Assembly: GCF_025685605.1 (NCBI RefSeq)
Contig: NZ_JAGTUT010000001.1
Location: 2,542,001 to 2,606,000 of the forward strand
DNA: 64,000 nt
Origin: Granulicella arctica
GTDB taxonomy: Bacteria; Acidobacteriota; Terriglobia; Terriglobales; Acidobacteriaceae
Reading direction: 5' to 3'
The notes beneath the pieces are model-generated. The model ran no database searches and had not been told where the DNA came from. It saw only the letters and a list, made by a program, of their open reading frames with translations. Shown one piece after another: positions 54,048 to 63,400 of this stretch (positions within the stretch are counted from its first letter, which is position 1; each line of letters starts with the position of its first letter). A program made the translations under genes and the position numbers.

Positions 54048-57000
54048 ATGCGCATCCATTCGTTCGCTTCTGTAGCAAGCGCAATCATCCTCTCCTGTGG
54101 CCTGGCCCACGCGCAGACCATCACCGGCTCAGTCACCGGCGTCGTCACCGATCCTACCGGCGCCATCATCCCCGGCGCCAAAGTTACTGCCACCAACACC
54201 GGCACCAACGTCACCAACATCGCCACCACCAACTCGGCCGGCGTCTACGACATTCGCTTCCTCCAGATCGGCCAGTACAAGATCACGATCGAGAGCCCCG
54301 GCTTCAAGGGCCTCTCCACCCAGCCCTTCACCCTCGAGGTCAACCAGGTCGCCAAGATCGACGGCTCGCTCACCACCGGCGAAGCGTCTGAGACGGTCAC
54401 CGTCAAGGATGAGCTTCAGCCCCTCCTCGACACCGACAACTCCACCATCTCGACCACCTTCACTGCCAACACCCTCTCGAACCTGCCCCTGAACGGACGC
54501 AACTTCTCCTCCGTCACTATGTTCCTCCCCGGCGCCGTCTCGACAGAGCCCACCAGCATGTCGAACACCAACGCCATCGAGCGCGACACCAACCAGGGCG
54601 GTCAGGTCTCCATCAACGGAAACCGCAACCAGACCAACAACTACCTCCTCGACGGTATCGAGATCAACGAGACCATCAACAACGTCATCGGCTACAACCC
54701 CAGCCCCGACGCCATCGGCAATCTCACCGTCATCACCTCGAACGCCGGTGCCGAGTACGGCAACGTTAACGGCGGCGATGTCATTGCGGTGCTCAAGAGC
54801 GGCACCAACCAGTTCCATGGTTCGGCGTTTGCCTTCCTCGAGAACTACAACCTCGACGCCAATACCTGGGCTAACAAATTCGCCGGCAATGCTCGCCAGC
54901 CCTTTACCCAGAGCATCTTCGGTGGCACGATCGGTGGTCCCGTACTGAAAAACAAGCTGTTCTTCTTCGCTGACTATCAGGGCACCCGCTACCACAAGGG
55001 TGGAACCCAGGCGGCGTCTGTAATCCCAACAGCTTTCCGTCAAGGCAACTTCTCCGCCATCCCCGTCCAGCTCACTCACTTTGTCCAGGGCCAAGGTCAG
55101 GTCAAGTATGTCAACAACCAGGTGCCCATTACCAACCCGGTTGCGACCTACCTCTTCGCTCATCCTGAGCTCTACCCCCTCCCCAACAAGGTGGCCACCG
55201 ACGGCATCGCGCAGAACAACTATCTCGGCACCTATCGCAACATCGTGCGCAACGATCAGGGCGACATCAAGGTCGACTACACCCTCAGCCCGCACGACAC
55301 CGTCATGGCTCGCTACTCGCAGGGCGAAGCATCCGACTCAACCCCGCAGACGCCTATCGCCATTACCTTCCCGGCAACAAGCAGCTATCCCTTCAAGGGC
55401 ATCGCGCTCAACTACATCCACACCTTCTCGCCCCGCATCGTCAACGAAGCTCGTGGCGGCTGGTCGCGTGTTCGATGGATTCAGGGTATCCCTCAGGACA
55501 CCACCGGCGTCTTCGGTCTTTCGGGTAACTCCAAGGTTGGCATCAACGCTGCTCAGCCCTATCCCGGCTTCGCTCTGCAGGACTTCGGCAGCAGCCAGTC
55601 GATCTCTGGTCAATCTTCCGCCAACCAGACCTATCTCACGGACATCGGCACCTTCGGCGGCGGCAGCAGCCTCATCGACAACATCTTCAACTACGCCGAC
55701 AATCTCTCCCTCCAACTCAACAAGCACACCGTCAAGGTTGGCGTTGAGGTTCTCCGCTATCAGCAGAACAACTTCTACCCCGGTAACGACGGTGTCATGG
55801 GTCGTCTCCAGTACGCTGGCGGCTTCACCGGCTCCACCATTTCTGACTTCGTTACCAACAACGTCTACTACGCCGGAATCGCTGGCAACGTAGGCCGCTC
55901 AGGTCAGCGCCAGTACCGCGACGCTGCCTTCGTTCAGGATGACTGGAAGGCCACCCCAACCCTCACCGTCAACATCGGCCTCCGCTACGAGTACGACCAG
56001 CCCATCTACGAGGTCAATAACAAGCAGGCCAACGTCGACCTGGTCACTGGCACCTATTCGCTCGCAGGAACTGCTGCCGCAGAGGCTTCCTTCGGTGACG
56101 CCCGCGCCCTCTACCACCCCACCTACACCAACTTCATGCCCCGCATCGGTTTCTCCTATCAGCCGAAGCAGCGCCTCGTCGTTCGTGGCGGCTATGGCAT
56201 CACCAACTATCTCGAAGGCTCCGGCGCGAACCTCCGCCTGAACTTCAACCCGCCCTTCCAGCCCGCCTACGCCTTCCAGGCCGTCAACGCCTCGCAGACC
56301 AGTGGTGGTACCCCGCTCACCGTTCAGAATGCAATCCCCACCAACGTCTCCGGTTCGCTCGCCAGCAACTTCCTCCGTGCATGGGATAAGAAGCTCAAGC
56401 CGGCCTTCATCCAGGAGTACACCCTCTCGACCGAATACCAGGTGGACAACAAGACCACCGTTGTCATCGGCTACGTGGGTCAGACTGGACAGCACCTCAT
56501 CGATGCGCGCGCTGGCAATCAGCTCACCGCACCCGGTGCCGTCGCTCCCTACTTCAACCTCGTCGGCCAGAACGGCAACATCGTCGTGACAGAAACCGAA
56601 GCGATGATGAACTACAACGCCGCTCAACTGCAGCTCCGTCACCGCCTCTCTGAAGGCCTCGAGTTCTCGGTCAACTACACCTTCTCGAAGGCAATGACCA
56701 ACAACCCCGGCTTCTTCGGAACGGCCAGTGTCAACGGCGCCAGCGCCTACTGGCAGAATGGCTACAACGGTCATGCTGACTATGGCCCAAGCGGCTTTGA
56801 CACGCGCCACAACATGTCTGCCCTTGCTGTCTACGAGCTTCCCTTCGGTCGTGGCAAGCAATTCGGCTCCAACATCAACCACCTTGTCGACGAGGCCATC
56901 GGCGGCTGGAAGATTACCGGAACGGCCATCGCTTACTCCGGCCTTCCCGTCACAATCTCCGGCCCAGACACCACGACCGTCAACAACAAGACTGCCCGTG

Positions 57001-57350
57001 CCAATCACAATGGTCATCTGAAGATCGTTAACCGTACTCTCGGCAATTGGTTCGGCACAGACCCGAGCGTTGCCACCGCCTACACCCCAACCGTTGGCGA
57101 AGAGTTCGGCAATGCAGCCGTCGGCACAGAACGCGCCCCCGGCTTCGAGCAGATCGACATGACCGCCGGCAAGGCCTTCACCATCTACCACGAGAACAAG
57201 CTTGAGTTCCGTGCCGATGCCTTCAACGTCTTCAACATTGCCAGCTACAAGAACCAGGACAGCAACATCGCCGATAGCAACTTCGGTCAGATCAGCGATG
57301 TCCGTTCGATCCAGCGGCAGATCCAGTTCTCCCTCCACTACGCCTTCTAA
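54048..57350 (+). CDS. Oar-like TonB-dependent receptor with carboxypeptidase-regulatory domain
   Basis: A 1100-residue outer-membrane receptor. After the signal peptide (1-23, ending AHA-Q) comes a carboxypeptidase-regulatory-like domain (about 25-110: GSVTGVVTDPTGAIIPGAKVTATNTGTN...). The plug follows (LPLNGRNFSSVTMFLPG, GGQVSINGNRNQTNNYLLDGIEIN), then a long beta-barrel ending in the required aromatic (HYAF). No TonB box is visible. In Acidobacteria these receptors import oligosaccharides, peptides or siderophores. The start is the ATG after TTGGAGG; a 58-codon in-frame extension upstream is not expected to be translated. The CE15 esterase gene faces it. Confidence 0.9.
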   Translation: MRIHSFASVASAIILSCGLAHAQTITGSVTGVVTDPTGAIIPGAKVTATNTGTNVTNIATTNSAGVYDIRFLQIGQYKITIESPGFKGLSTQPFTLEVNQVAKIDGSLTTGEASETVTVKDELQPLLDTDNSTISTTFTANTLSNLPLNGRNFSSVTMFLPGAVSTEPTSMSNTNAIERDTNQGGQVSINGNRNQTNNYLLDGIEINETINNVIGYNPSPDAIGNLTVITSNAGAEYGNVNGGDVIAVLKSGTNQFHGSAFAFLENYNLDANTWANKFAGNARQPFTQSIFGGTIGGPVLKNKLFFFADYQGTRYHKGGTQAASVIPTAFRQGNFSAIPVQLTHFVQGQGQVKYVNNQVPITNPVATYLFAHPELYPLPNKVATDGIAQNNYLGTYRNIVRNDQGDIKVDYTLSPHDTVMARYSQGEASDSTPQTPIAITFPATSSYPFKGIALNYIHTFSPRIVNEARGGWSRVRWIQGIPQDTTGVFGLSGNSKVGINAAQPYPGFALQDFGSSQSISGQSSANQTYLTDIGTFGGGSSLIDNIFNYADNLSLQLNKHTVKVGVEVLRYQQNNFYPGNDGVMGRLQYAGGFTGSTISDFVTNNVYYAGIAGNVGRSGQRQYRDAAFVQDDWKATPTLTVNIGLRYEYDQPIYEVNNKQANVDLVTGTYSLAGTAAAEASFGDARALYHPTYTNFMPRIGFSYQPKQRLVVRGGYGITNYLEGSGANLRLNFNPPFQPAYAFQAVNASQTSGGTPLTVQNAIPTNVSGSLASNFLRAWDKKLKPAFIQEYTLSTEYQVDNKTTVVIGYVGQTGQHLIDARAGNQLTAPGAVAPYFNLVGQNGNIVVTETEAMMNYNAAQLQLRHRLSEGLEFSVNYTFSKAMTNNPGFFGTASVNGASAYWQNGYNGHADYGPSGFDTRHNMSALAVYELPFGRGKQFGSNINHLVDEAIGGWKITGTAIAYSGLPVTISGPDTTTVNNKTARANHNGHLKIVNRTLGNWFGTDPSVATAYTPTVGEEFGNAAVGTERAPGFEQIDMTAGKAFTIYHENKLEFRADAFNVFNIASYKNQDSNIADSNFGQISDVRSIQRQIQFSLHYAF

Positions 57351-57371
57351 CCCGCACCAGCGCAGCACAAA

Positions 57372-57406
57372 CAAAGCGGCTCTCCTCTCAGAGGAGAGCC
57401 GCTTTG
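57372..57406. terminator. Bidirectional terminator between the receptor and esterase
   Basis: A 15-bp perfect stem (57372-57386 with 57392-57406, 5-base loop) lies between convergent stops at 57350 and 57422. Confidence 0.85.
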
Positions 57407-57421
57407 CTTGCACCCCGCCGC

Positions 57422-59677
57422 TTACCGCTGCGTCGACAGGAAGCCTAGTCCGAACGGCACCTTGATCGTCACCGTCTCGTCATGGCTCGGCAGGATCCCA
57501 TCGCTCACCATCAGCGTCAGGCTGTACGAGTCCACAAACGGCTTCAGCTTCCCTCGATCAGGAATCGTAATCGCGCCCGTCTGCCGGTCGACCGTGAAGA
57601 AGGTCGCTCCACTCCCGCCCTTGATCTGCCAGTCGCGCAACCCACCTCCGCCGCCTGCCGTCCCCCGCACCGTGCCGACATGGTCCTCCCAGAAAAGCGG
57701 CAGAATAAACTTCTGCCCCGGTGTGATCACCGGCCGCACATCGTTCAGGTATTTCGAAGCAAACGTCACAAACACCGGCCAGTCCGGCTGATCCGTATGC
57801 CCCTGCACATGACGCCGGTAGCCCACCGTTCCGTCGATAAATGCCGTATCGAACGGAGGTGTTCCCCCAATCGACTCACCCGATCCATACGGCGTCGGAT
57901 TGCTCGTGAACACCGTCCCCTTCGGGATCACCTGTCCCTTCCATCCCAGCAACTCCCACACCGGACTTGCCAGCTTACCCGACAGGTACATTCCCCGCGG
58001 ATCCTGCCACGCATCCCCATAGCCTGGGTACGGCGTATCCGTCCCGCCGTTAGTCATCACCGCCCGGGGAGCGATCAGCGCCATCACCGCATGCGCGTCC
58101 ACATCCAGGTCCTCCACCTTGCGCGGGAAGAACGCCGGCGTACATCCAGCAGGCCCGACATCAGGGTTCTTCTGGCACTTCGGCCCGGCATAGTTCATCA
58201 GGTTGCCGGCCATCCAGTAGTACTCGCCGCTGCCAGCGATCGACTCAACGCTCTCGCCGAACGCCCGCCGCATAAACGAAGTGCCACCCTCTCCACCACA
58301 ACTAGGCAGCGAGGCCACGACGCGGTCGTCATACGCCGCCGTCACCAGCGTCGCCTTCCCATCGCGCGAGTGTCCTTCGACCGCTACCTTGTCCGGGTCA
58401 GGTCCCATCGGGTCCGTGTCCTGGGTAAACTCGTCGATCATCCGGCTGATGCCCCAGGCCCACGCCACCAGCGCACCCGGATCAGTCGGCTTCCGCCAGT
58501 TGCCTTTGTTGATCAGCCCAATCAGGTAGCTCGACGTCACCCCGCCGCCGCCATCCGGCTGCAGCATCGTCTGCGGATAGCCGCAAGCGCCAAAGCCCAG
58601 CGGAGCCGTGTATTGGAAGTTGGTATCCGTCTCGCCGATGCTGATGAACACAGGCACCTTGCCCGGCGTATTCGCAGGCAGGCGGCAGGTGATCGTAATC
58701 AAGGGTGCATTGCGTACCGCAGGATAGCTCGCCGTCGAGATCGTCCCCGTGTAGATCTTCTCCCGGTACGTGTACGTCACACCGTTGCTCATCGTCCCAT
58801 TCGGACAGGTAGAACTCGTCTGGCAGCTCACGACACCCATCTCCGTGCCCGTAGTCGCACCGCTGATCGACCACGTAATCGCCGGCCACTCCGCCGCCGG
58901 CCACGTATACCCGTACACCTCCTTCTGTACCAGGTCGAAGATCTCCGGACGGCGTTTTAGCCACCAGTCCTCCGGCGTCTTCACTTTCTCCCCTGTGGCC
59001 TTCACCGTAAACAGATCATTCGGCGCATACCCCATAGCCGTTCCGTTAGCTCTCGCTGCCTCGGGCGTCATCTCCAGCAGGTTGATGCGCGTGTAATGGC
59101 CTGCCGCAAGGCATCCCGGAGAGGTGCAGGGAACCGTGCCGCCAATGCCGAGTGGCGCATCGCCAGCCGGGTACGGTCGAGGTCCCACCGGTCCATAGTC
59201 GCCAAAACCACTCATCGATCCGCCCGTCGAGCTACCCTTCTCGTTGGCCACCACGCATGGAGTCGCCCCGTTGCACAGCACGTTCGCTACACCCCCGCTC
59301 TGCGAGTCGTCATAGGTCGTCCACGCGCCCCATCCCCACCGGACGATCGTGTGGCCCAGCGCATCCGTCCAGTTCGCCGTCTCCGGAGAAGCCGGTGTTC
59401 CCGGCCACGCATTCACAGGCTTGTTCGGATCGGTCTCCCGTAGTGCGGTCAGCGGCGGATTCGAAGCCGCAGTAGGAAACTGCAGATGTTGCTGACACAT
59501 CATCTGCGCCTGGTCCTGGGCTGCCGTGATTGCAGCAGTCGGCAATCCCGCCGGTACGTTGTAGGGGGGCGCCGTACAGTCAGGCGTCGTCTGAGCCCGC
59601 AATGCCGATGCTGCACACACCAGCAGCATAGCGAGCAAGAGATACGGTTGGCTTACCTTGAGACTCATGTTTCTCAT
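57422..59677 (-). CDS. CE15-type glucuronoyl esterase with cadherin-like tail
   Basis: A 751-residue secreted alpha/beta hydrolase. After the signal peptide (1-28) the family pattern RRPEIFDLVQKEVYGYTWP (243-260) and the nucleophile elbow GHSRDGK (Ser437) mark a CE15-like enzyme. The usual elbow is GCSRNGK, so it is divergent. The C-terminal ~75 residues (FFTVDRQTGAITIPDRGKLKPF... SLTLMVSDG) look like a cadherin-like domain. CE15 enzymes cut ester bonds between lignin and glucuronoxylan. The start MRNMSLK is 9 bases after GAGG; an upstream ATG in another frame is not used. Confidence 0.75.
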   Translation of the reverse strand: MRNMSLKVSQPYLLLAMLLVCAASALRAQTTPDCTAPPYNVPAGLPTAAITAAQDQAQMMCQQHLQFPTAASNPPLTALRETDPNKPVNAWPGTPASPETANWTDALGHTIVRWGWGAWTTYDDSQSGGVANVLCNGATPCVVANEKGSSTGGSMSGFGDYGPVGPRPYPAGDAPLGIGGTVPCTSPGCLAAGHYTRINLLEMTPEAARANGTAMGYAPNDLFTVKATGEKVKTPEDWWLKRRPEIFDLVQKEVYGYTWPAAEWPAITWSISGATTGTEMGVVSCQTSSTCPNGTMSNGVTYTYREKIYTGTISTASYPAVRNAPLITITCRLPANTPGKVPVFISIGETDTNFQYTAPLGFGACGYPQTMLQPDGGGGVTSSYLIGLINKGNWRKPTDPGALVAWAWGISRMIDEFTQDTDPMGPDPDKVAVEGHSRDGKATLVTAAYDDRVVASLPSCGGEGGTSFMRRAFGESVESIAGSGEYYWMAGNLMNYAGPKCQKNPDVGPAGCTPAFFPRKVEDLDVDAHAVMALIAPRAVMTNGGTDTPYPGYGDAWQDPRGMYLSGKLASPVWELLGWKGQVIPKGTVFTSNPTPYGSGESIGGTPPFDTAFIDGTVGYRRHVQGHTDQPDWPVFVTFASKYLNDVRPVITPGQKFILPLFWEDHVGTVRGTAGGGGGLRDWQIKGGSGATFFTVDRQTGAITIPDRGKLKPFVDSYSLTLMVSDGILPSHDETVTIKVPFGLGFLSTQR

Positions 59678-59769
59678 CGGGCATGTCCTCGTGGGTTCGT
59701 ATAGATCGTTGGCGACTCTGGCCACGCGAATGCCGCAGACGTTCACAGCTCATTTCGAATAGCCAATTT

Positions 59770-59789
59770 AGCCTCGACAGTTCGAGGCT
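59770..59789 (-). promoter_or_regulatory. Hairpin in the esterase 5' leader
   Basis: An 8-bp perfect stem (AGCCTCGA/TCGAGGCT with a 4-base loop) lies about 20 bases into the predicted esterase mRNA. It may stabilise the 5' end or take part in control. Confidence 0.35.
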
Positions 59790-59807
59790 GATTCTTTTGT
59801 GTCGCGA

Positions 59808-59837
59808 ACTATAGGTAGACCTAAAAAGGAAAGTCAA
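59808..59837 (-). promoter_or_regulatory. Predicted promoter of the esterase gene
   Basis: On the minus strand TTGACT (59832-59837) and TATAGT (59808-59813) are 18 bases apart, giving a leader of about 125 bases. Confidence 0.5.
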
Positions 59838-60157
59838 GAAGAGAATGAATTATTTTCAATAAAAATCGATAAAGCAGCCGCAAGTCGCCCGGCTGTGATT
59901 AGGCCGACACGCCAACAAACTGTTCATAACAGCCAAGAACACCCTCAGCTCCACATACCCTGCGTCAACAAGATCGACATCTTCAGTAATGCCATCCTGT
60001 TTCCCACTTTTCCACCTCATTCCACCCTTGCTCCACGACCCCCAAAAGCCTACCCTCAATCCAGCGCTAAACAACACCCGAAATCCCGCTTCCTACCTGC
60101 TCATTCAAGATTCCACAGGCAAGATTTCAAAGATTTTCCCGTTTCGGTCTGTGAACC

Positions 60158-60238
60158 CCCTGTAAACAGGGTTATCTCCCATACCAACACTAGGGGTTGT
60201 GCTTTACACTTGACACACCCCATAGGGGGCGGTAGTTT
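60158..60238 (+). promoter_or_regulatory. nrdJ promoter with three palindromic elements
   Basis: In the 768-base gap 59678-60445, which holds no convincing gene, three palindromic elements precede nrdJ. They are CCCTGT-AA-ACAGGG (60158-60171), ACACTAGGGGTTGTGC (60187-60202), and CCCC-ATA-GGGG (60218-60228). A perfect TTGACA (60210-60215) and TAGTTT (60233-60238) flank the third, with 17 bases between them. The second element matches the outer bases of the NrdR box consensus (ACAC...GTG). Control by NrdR is inference. No B12 riboswitch was seen. Confidence 0.5.
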
Positions 60239-60445
60239 CACGATTGCGAGGCCCGAAAGTAGAGGCCGACATTCTGTTTCGTTGCTTCAACTTTCTCCTG
60301 TGGTCATGCCACCGAATTGCATATTCGGTCTGCCGCCTGCATTAGCGCCGTACCCGGACATACCCGGTAAATACCCCCTCCCACAGCCTCACCGCTGGGG
60401 ATCGAAGCTTAGTTTTTCTCATCAAATATGAAGGAGTACCACCGA

Positions 60446-63400
60446 ATGGCCCCGATCGATAACGCTACCCTCCCCCAGGCAGCCACACAGTCCGCATCCA
60501 CCCAGAAGCCCACCGCCAAAAAGTCCGCCAAGGCCCCAGGTCTCGCCTTTACGCGCCACTTCTCGAAGCTCGGTGTCTCCCCCTACGACGAGATCGTCTG
60601 GGAGAAGCGGGATGCGGTCATTCAGGACTGGAAGGGTAACCTTATCTTTGAGCAGAAGGCCGTAGAAGTTCCAGCCGACTGGTCCATGACCGCGACCAAC
60701 ATCGTCGCCTCCAAGTACCTCCACGGCCTCAACGGCACCGCAGAGCGTGAGTCAGGCGTCCGTGCCCTCATCACCCGCGTCGCCGAGTCCATCCGCGACT
60801 GGGGCATCCGCGACGGCTACTTCGCCTCCACTGGCGATGCAGAGATCTTCTACGCCGAGCTCTGCCACCTTCTTCTCAACCAGAAGGTCGCCTTCAACTC
60901 GCCCGTCTGGTTCAACGTCGGCTGCGATCGCCTCGAGCCCAACTCCGATGCCCAGAACTGGCACTGGAACCCCCACACCTGCGCCATCGAGTTCTCCGTC
61001 ACCGGCTACTCCAAGCCCCAGTGCTCCGCCTGCTTCATCAACTCCGTGCAGGATTCGCTCGATTCCATCCTCACCCTCGCCAAGACCGAGGGCATGCTCT
61101 TCAAGTGGGGCTCAGGCGCAGGTTCGAACCTCTCCAGCATTCGCGGGAGCATGGAAACCCTCAGTGGCGGCGGCACCGCCTCCGGCCCCCTCAGCTTCAT
61201 GCGCGGCTTTGATGCCTTCGCCGGTGTCATCAAGTCCGGCGGCAAGACCCGGCGCGCCGCCAAGATGGTCGTCCTCAACATCGAGCACCCTGACATTGAA
61301 GACTTCATCGAGTGCAAGGTGAAGGAAGAGAAGAAGGCCTGGCACCTCACCCAGGCTGGCTACGACGGCTCAGGCCCCGACAGCGAAGCCTACAGCAGCA
61401 TCTTCTTCCAGAACGCCAACAACTCCGTCCGCGTCACCGACGAGTTCATGCAGGCAGTCGAGTCCGACGGCGACTTCACCACCCTCACCGTCAAGGGCAA
61501 GCACCCCGTCAAGACCTTCAAGGCTCGCGACCTCATGCACACCCTCGCCGAGGCCACCTGGCAGTGCGGCGACCCCGGCATGCAGTACGACACCACCATC
61601 AACAAGTGGCACACCTCCAAGAACACCGCCCGCATCAACGCCAGCAACCCCTGCAGCGAGTACATGTTCCTCGACGACTCCGCCTGCAACCTCGCGTCCT
61701 TCAATCTGCTGAAGTTCCTCACCCCCGGTGGCCAGTTCGACATCCCCGCCTACCGCCACGCCATCGGCATCGTCACCACCGCGATGGAGATCATCGTGGA
61801 CTCGGCCGGCTACCCCACCGAGATGATCGCCAAGAACTCGCACGACTACCGCCCCCTAGGCCTCGGTTATGCGAACCTCGGCGCGCTGCTCATGGCCTTC
61901 GGTCTCCCCTACGACTCCGACGCTGGCCGCGACTTCGCCGGCACCCTCACCGCCATCCTCTGCGGCGACGCCTACTGGCAGTCCGCCCGCATCGCCGAGA
62001 CCTGCGCCCCCCTCGGTGCCGCCACGCCCCTCACCCAGCGTGCCGACATCACCGGCGGAGCCTGCCCCGGCTTCTACGTTAACCGCGAGCCCTTCCTCGA
62101 CGTCATCCGCATGCACCGCGCCGAGGTCAACCACATCGGCAAGTCGAAGACCTCAACCGAGCCCTTCGCCGTTCAAAATTTAGACGGCCTCATCGCCGCC
62201 AGCAAGCACGCCTGGGATGGCGCCCTCGCCCACGGTGAGAAGCACGGCTACCGCAACTCGCAGGTCACCGTCCTCGCCCCCACCGGCACCATCGGCTTCA
62301 TGATGGATTGCGACACCACCGGCGTCGAGCCCGATCTCGCCCTCGTCAAGTACAAGAAGCTCGTCGGCGGCGGCATGATCAAGATCGTCAACAACACCGT
62401 ACCCTCCGCGCTCATCAAGCTCGGCTACACCGAGGCAGAGGTCAACGCCATCGTCAGCTACATCGACGCCACCGGCACCATCGAGGGCGCGCCCGGCGTC
62501 AAGCCCGAGCACCTCGCCGTCTTCGATTGCTCCTTCAAGCCCGCCAAGGGAACCCGCAGCATCCACTACATGGGCCACATCAAGATGATGGCCGCAGCCC
62601 AGCCCTTCCTCTCCGGAGCCATCTCCAAAACCGTCAACCTCCCGCAGGATTGCTCCGTCGACGACATCGCCGAGGCCTACATCGAGTCCTGGCGACAGGG
62701 CATTAAGGCCGTAGCCATCTACCGCGACAACTCCAAGGGAACCCAGCCCCTCAACGTCTCTGCTCAAACGGATGACAACAAGAAGGGTACAAAAGCCGTC
62801 GACAAGGTAAGCAACGTAGAGGCTGGCTCCATCGAGATCGACGAGGCCATCGTCGCCGAGAAGGCTGCTGCAGCCAATCGCATCTCCGACCTCGAGCTCC
62901 AGCTCACCACCATCAACAACCAGCTCACCGCCATCCTCGCCGCCAGCACGCAGAACTCAGACTCCACCGACGCCCAGGCTCCACCCCGCGCCGTCCGCAA
63001 CCGTCTCCCTTCCGAGCGCGCCTCCGTCACCCACAAGTTCGCCGTAGGCGGACACGAGGGCTACCTCACCGTCGGCCTCTACCCCAACCAGTGCCCCGGC
63101 GAGATCTTCATCCGCATGGCCAAAGAGGGCTCCACCATCTCCGGCCTCATGGATTCCTTCGCCACGGCGATCTCCCTCGCCCTCCAGCACGGCGTCCCCC
63201 TCAAGGTCCTCTGCGAGAAGTTCGCCCACACCCGCTTCGAGCCATCCGGTTGGACCGGCAACCCCGAAATCGGCTACGCCAAGTCCATCATGGATTACAT
63301 CTTCCGCTGGATTCAGCTCCGCTTCCTCTCCGGCCACCAGCTCGACCTCTTCAGCGGTCTCGCCCCCCAGACCCACGTCCCCGTCCACGGCCACATCACC

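Noticed and set aside
54129..55295. 388-residue minus-strand open frame
   Set aside because: Antisense to the TonB receptor; composition dominated by Val/Gly/Glu/Asp, typical of a mirror frame in GC-rich DNA.
55899..57413. 504-residue minus-strand open frame
   Set aside because: Antisense to the same receptor, with no domain or ribosome binding site.
57482..58960. 492-residue plus-strand open frame
   Set aside because: Antisense to the esterase gene; Arg/His/Pro-rich and without motifs.
59799..60431. 210-residue plus-strand frame before nrdJ
   Set aside because: Low similarity to any protein; it overlaps the promoter elements of two genes and has no ribosome binding site.
59838..60445. Cobalamin riboswitch upstream of the B12-dependent reductase
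   Set aside because: No B12-box-like sequence or extended multi-helix structure was recognised; class II enzymes are not usually repressed by B12.
61312..62082. 256-residue Arg/His/Pro-rich plus-strand frame
   Set aside because: Out-of-frame shadow inside nrdJ.
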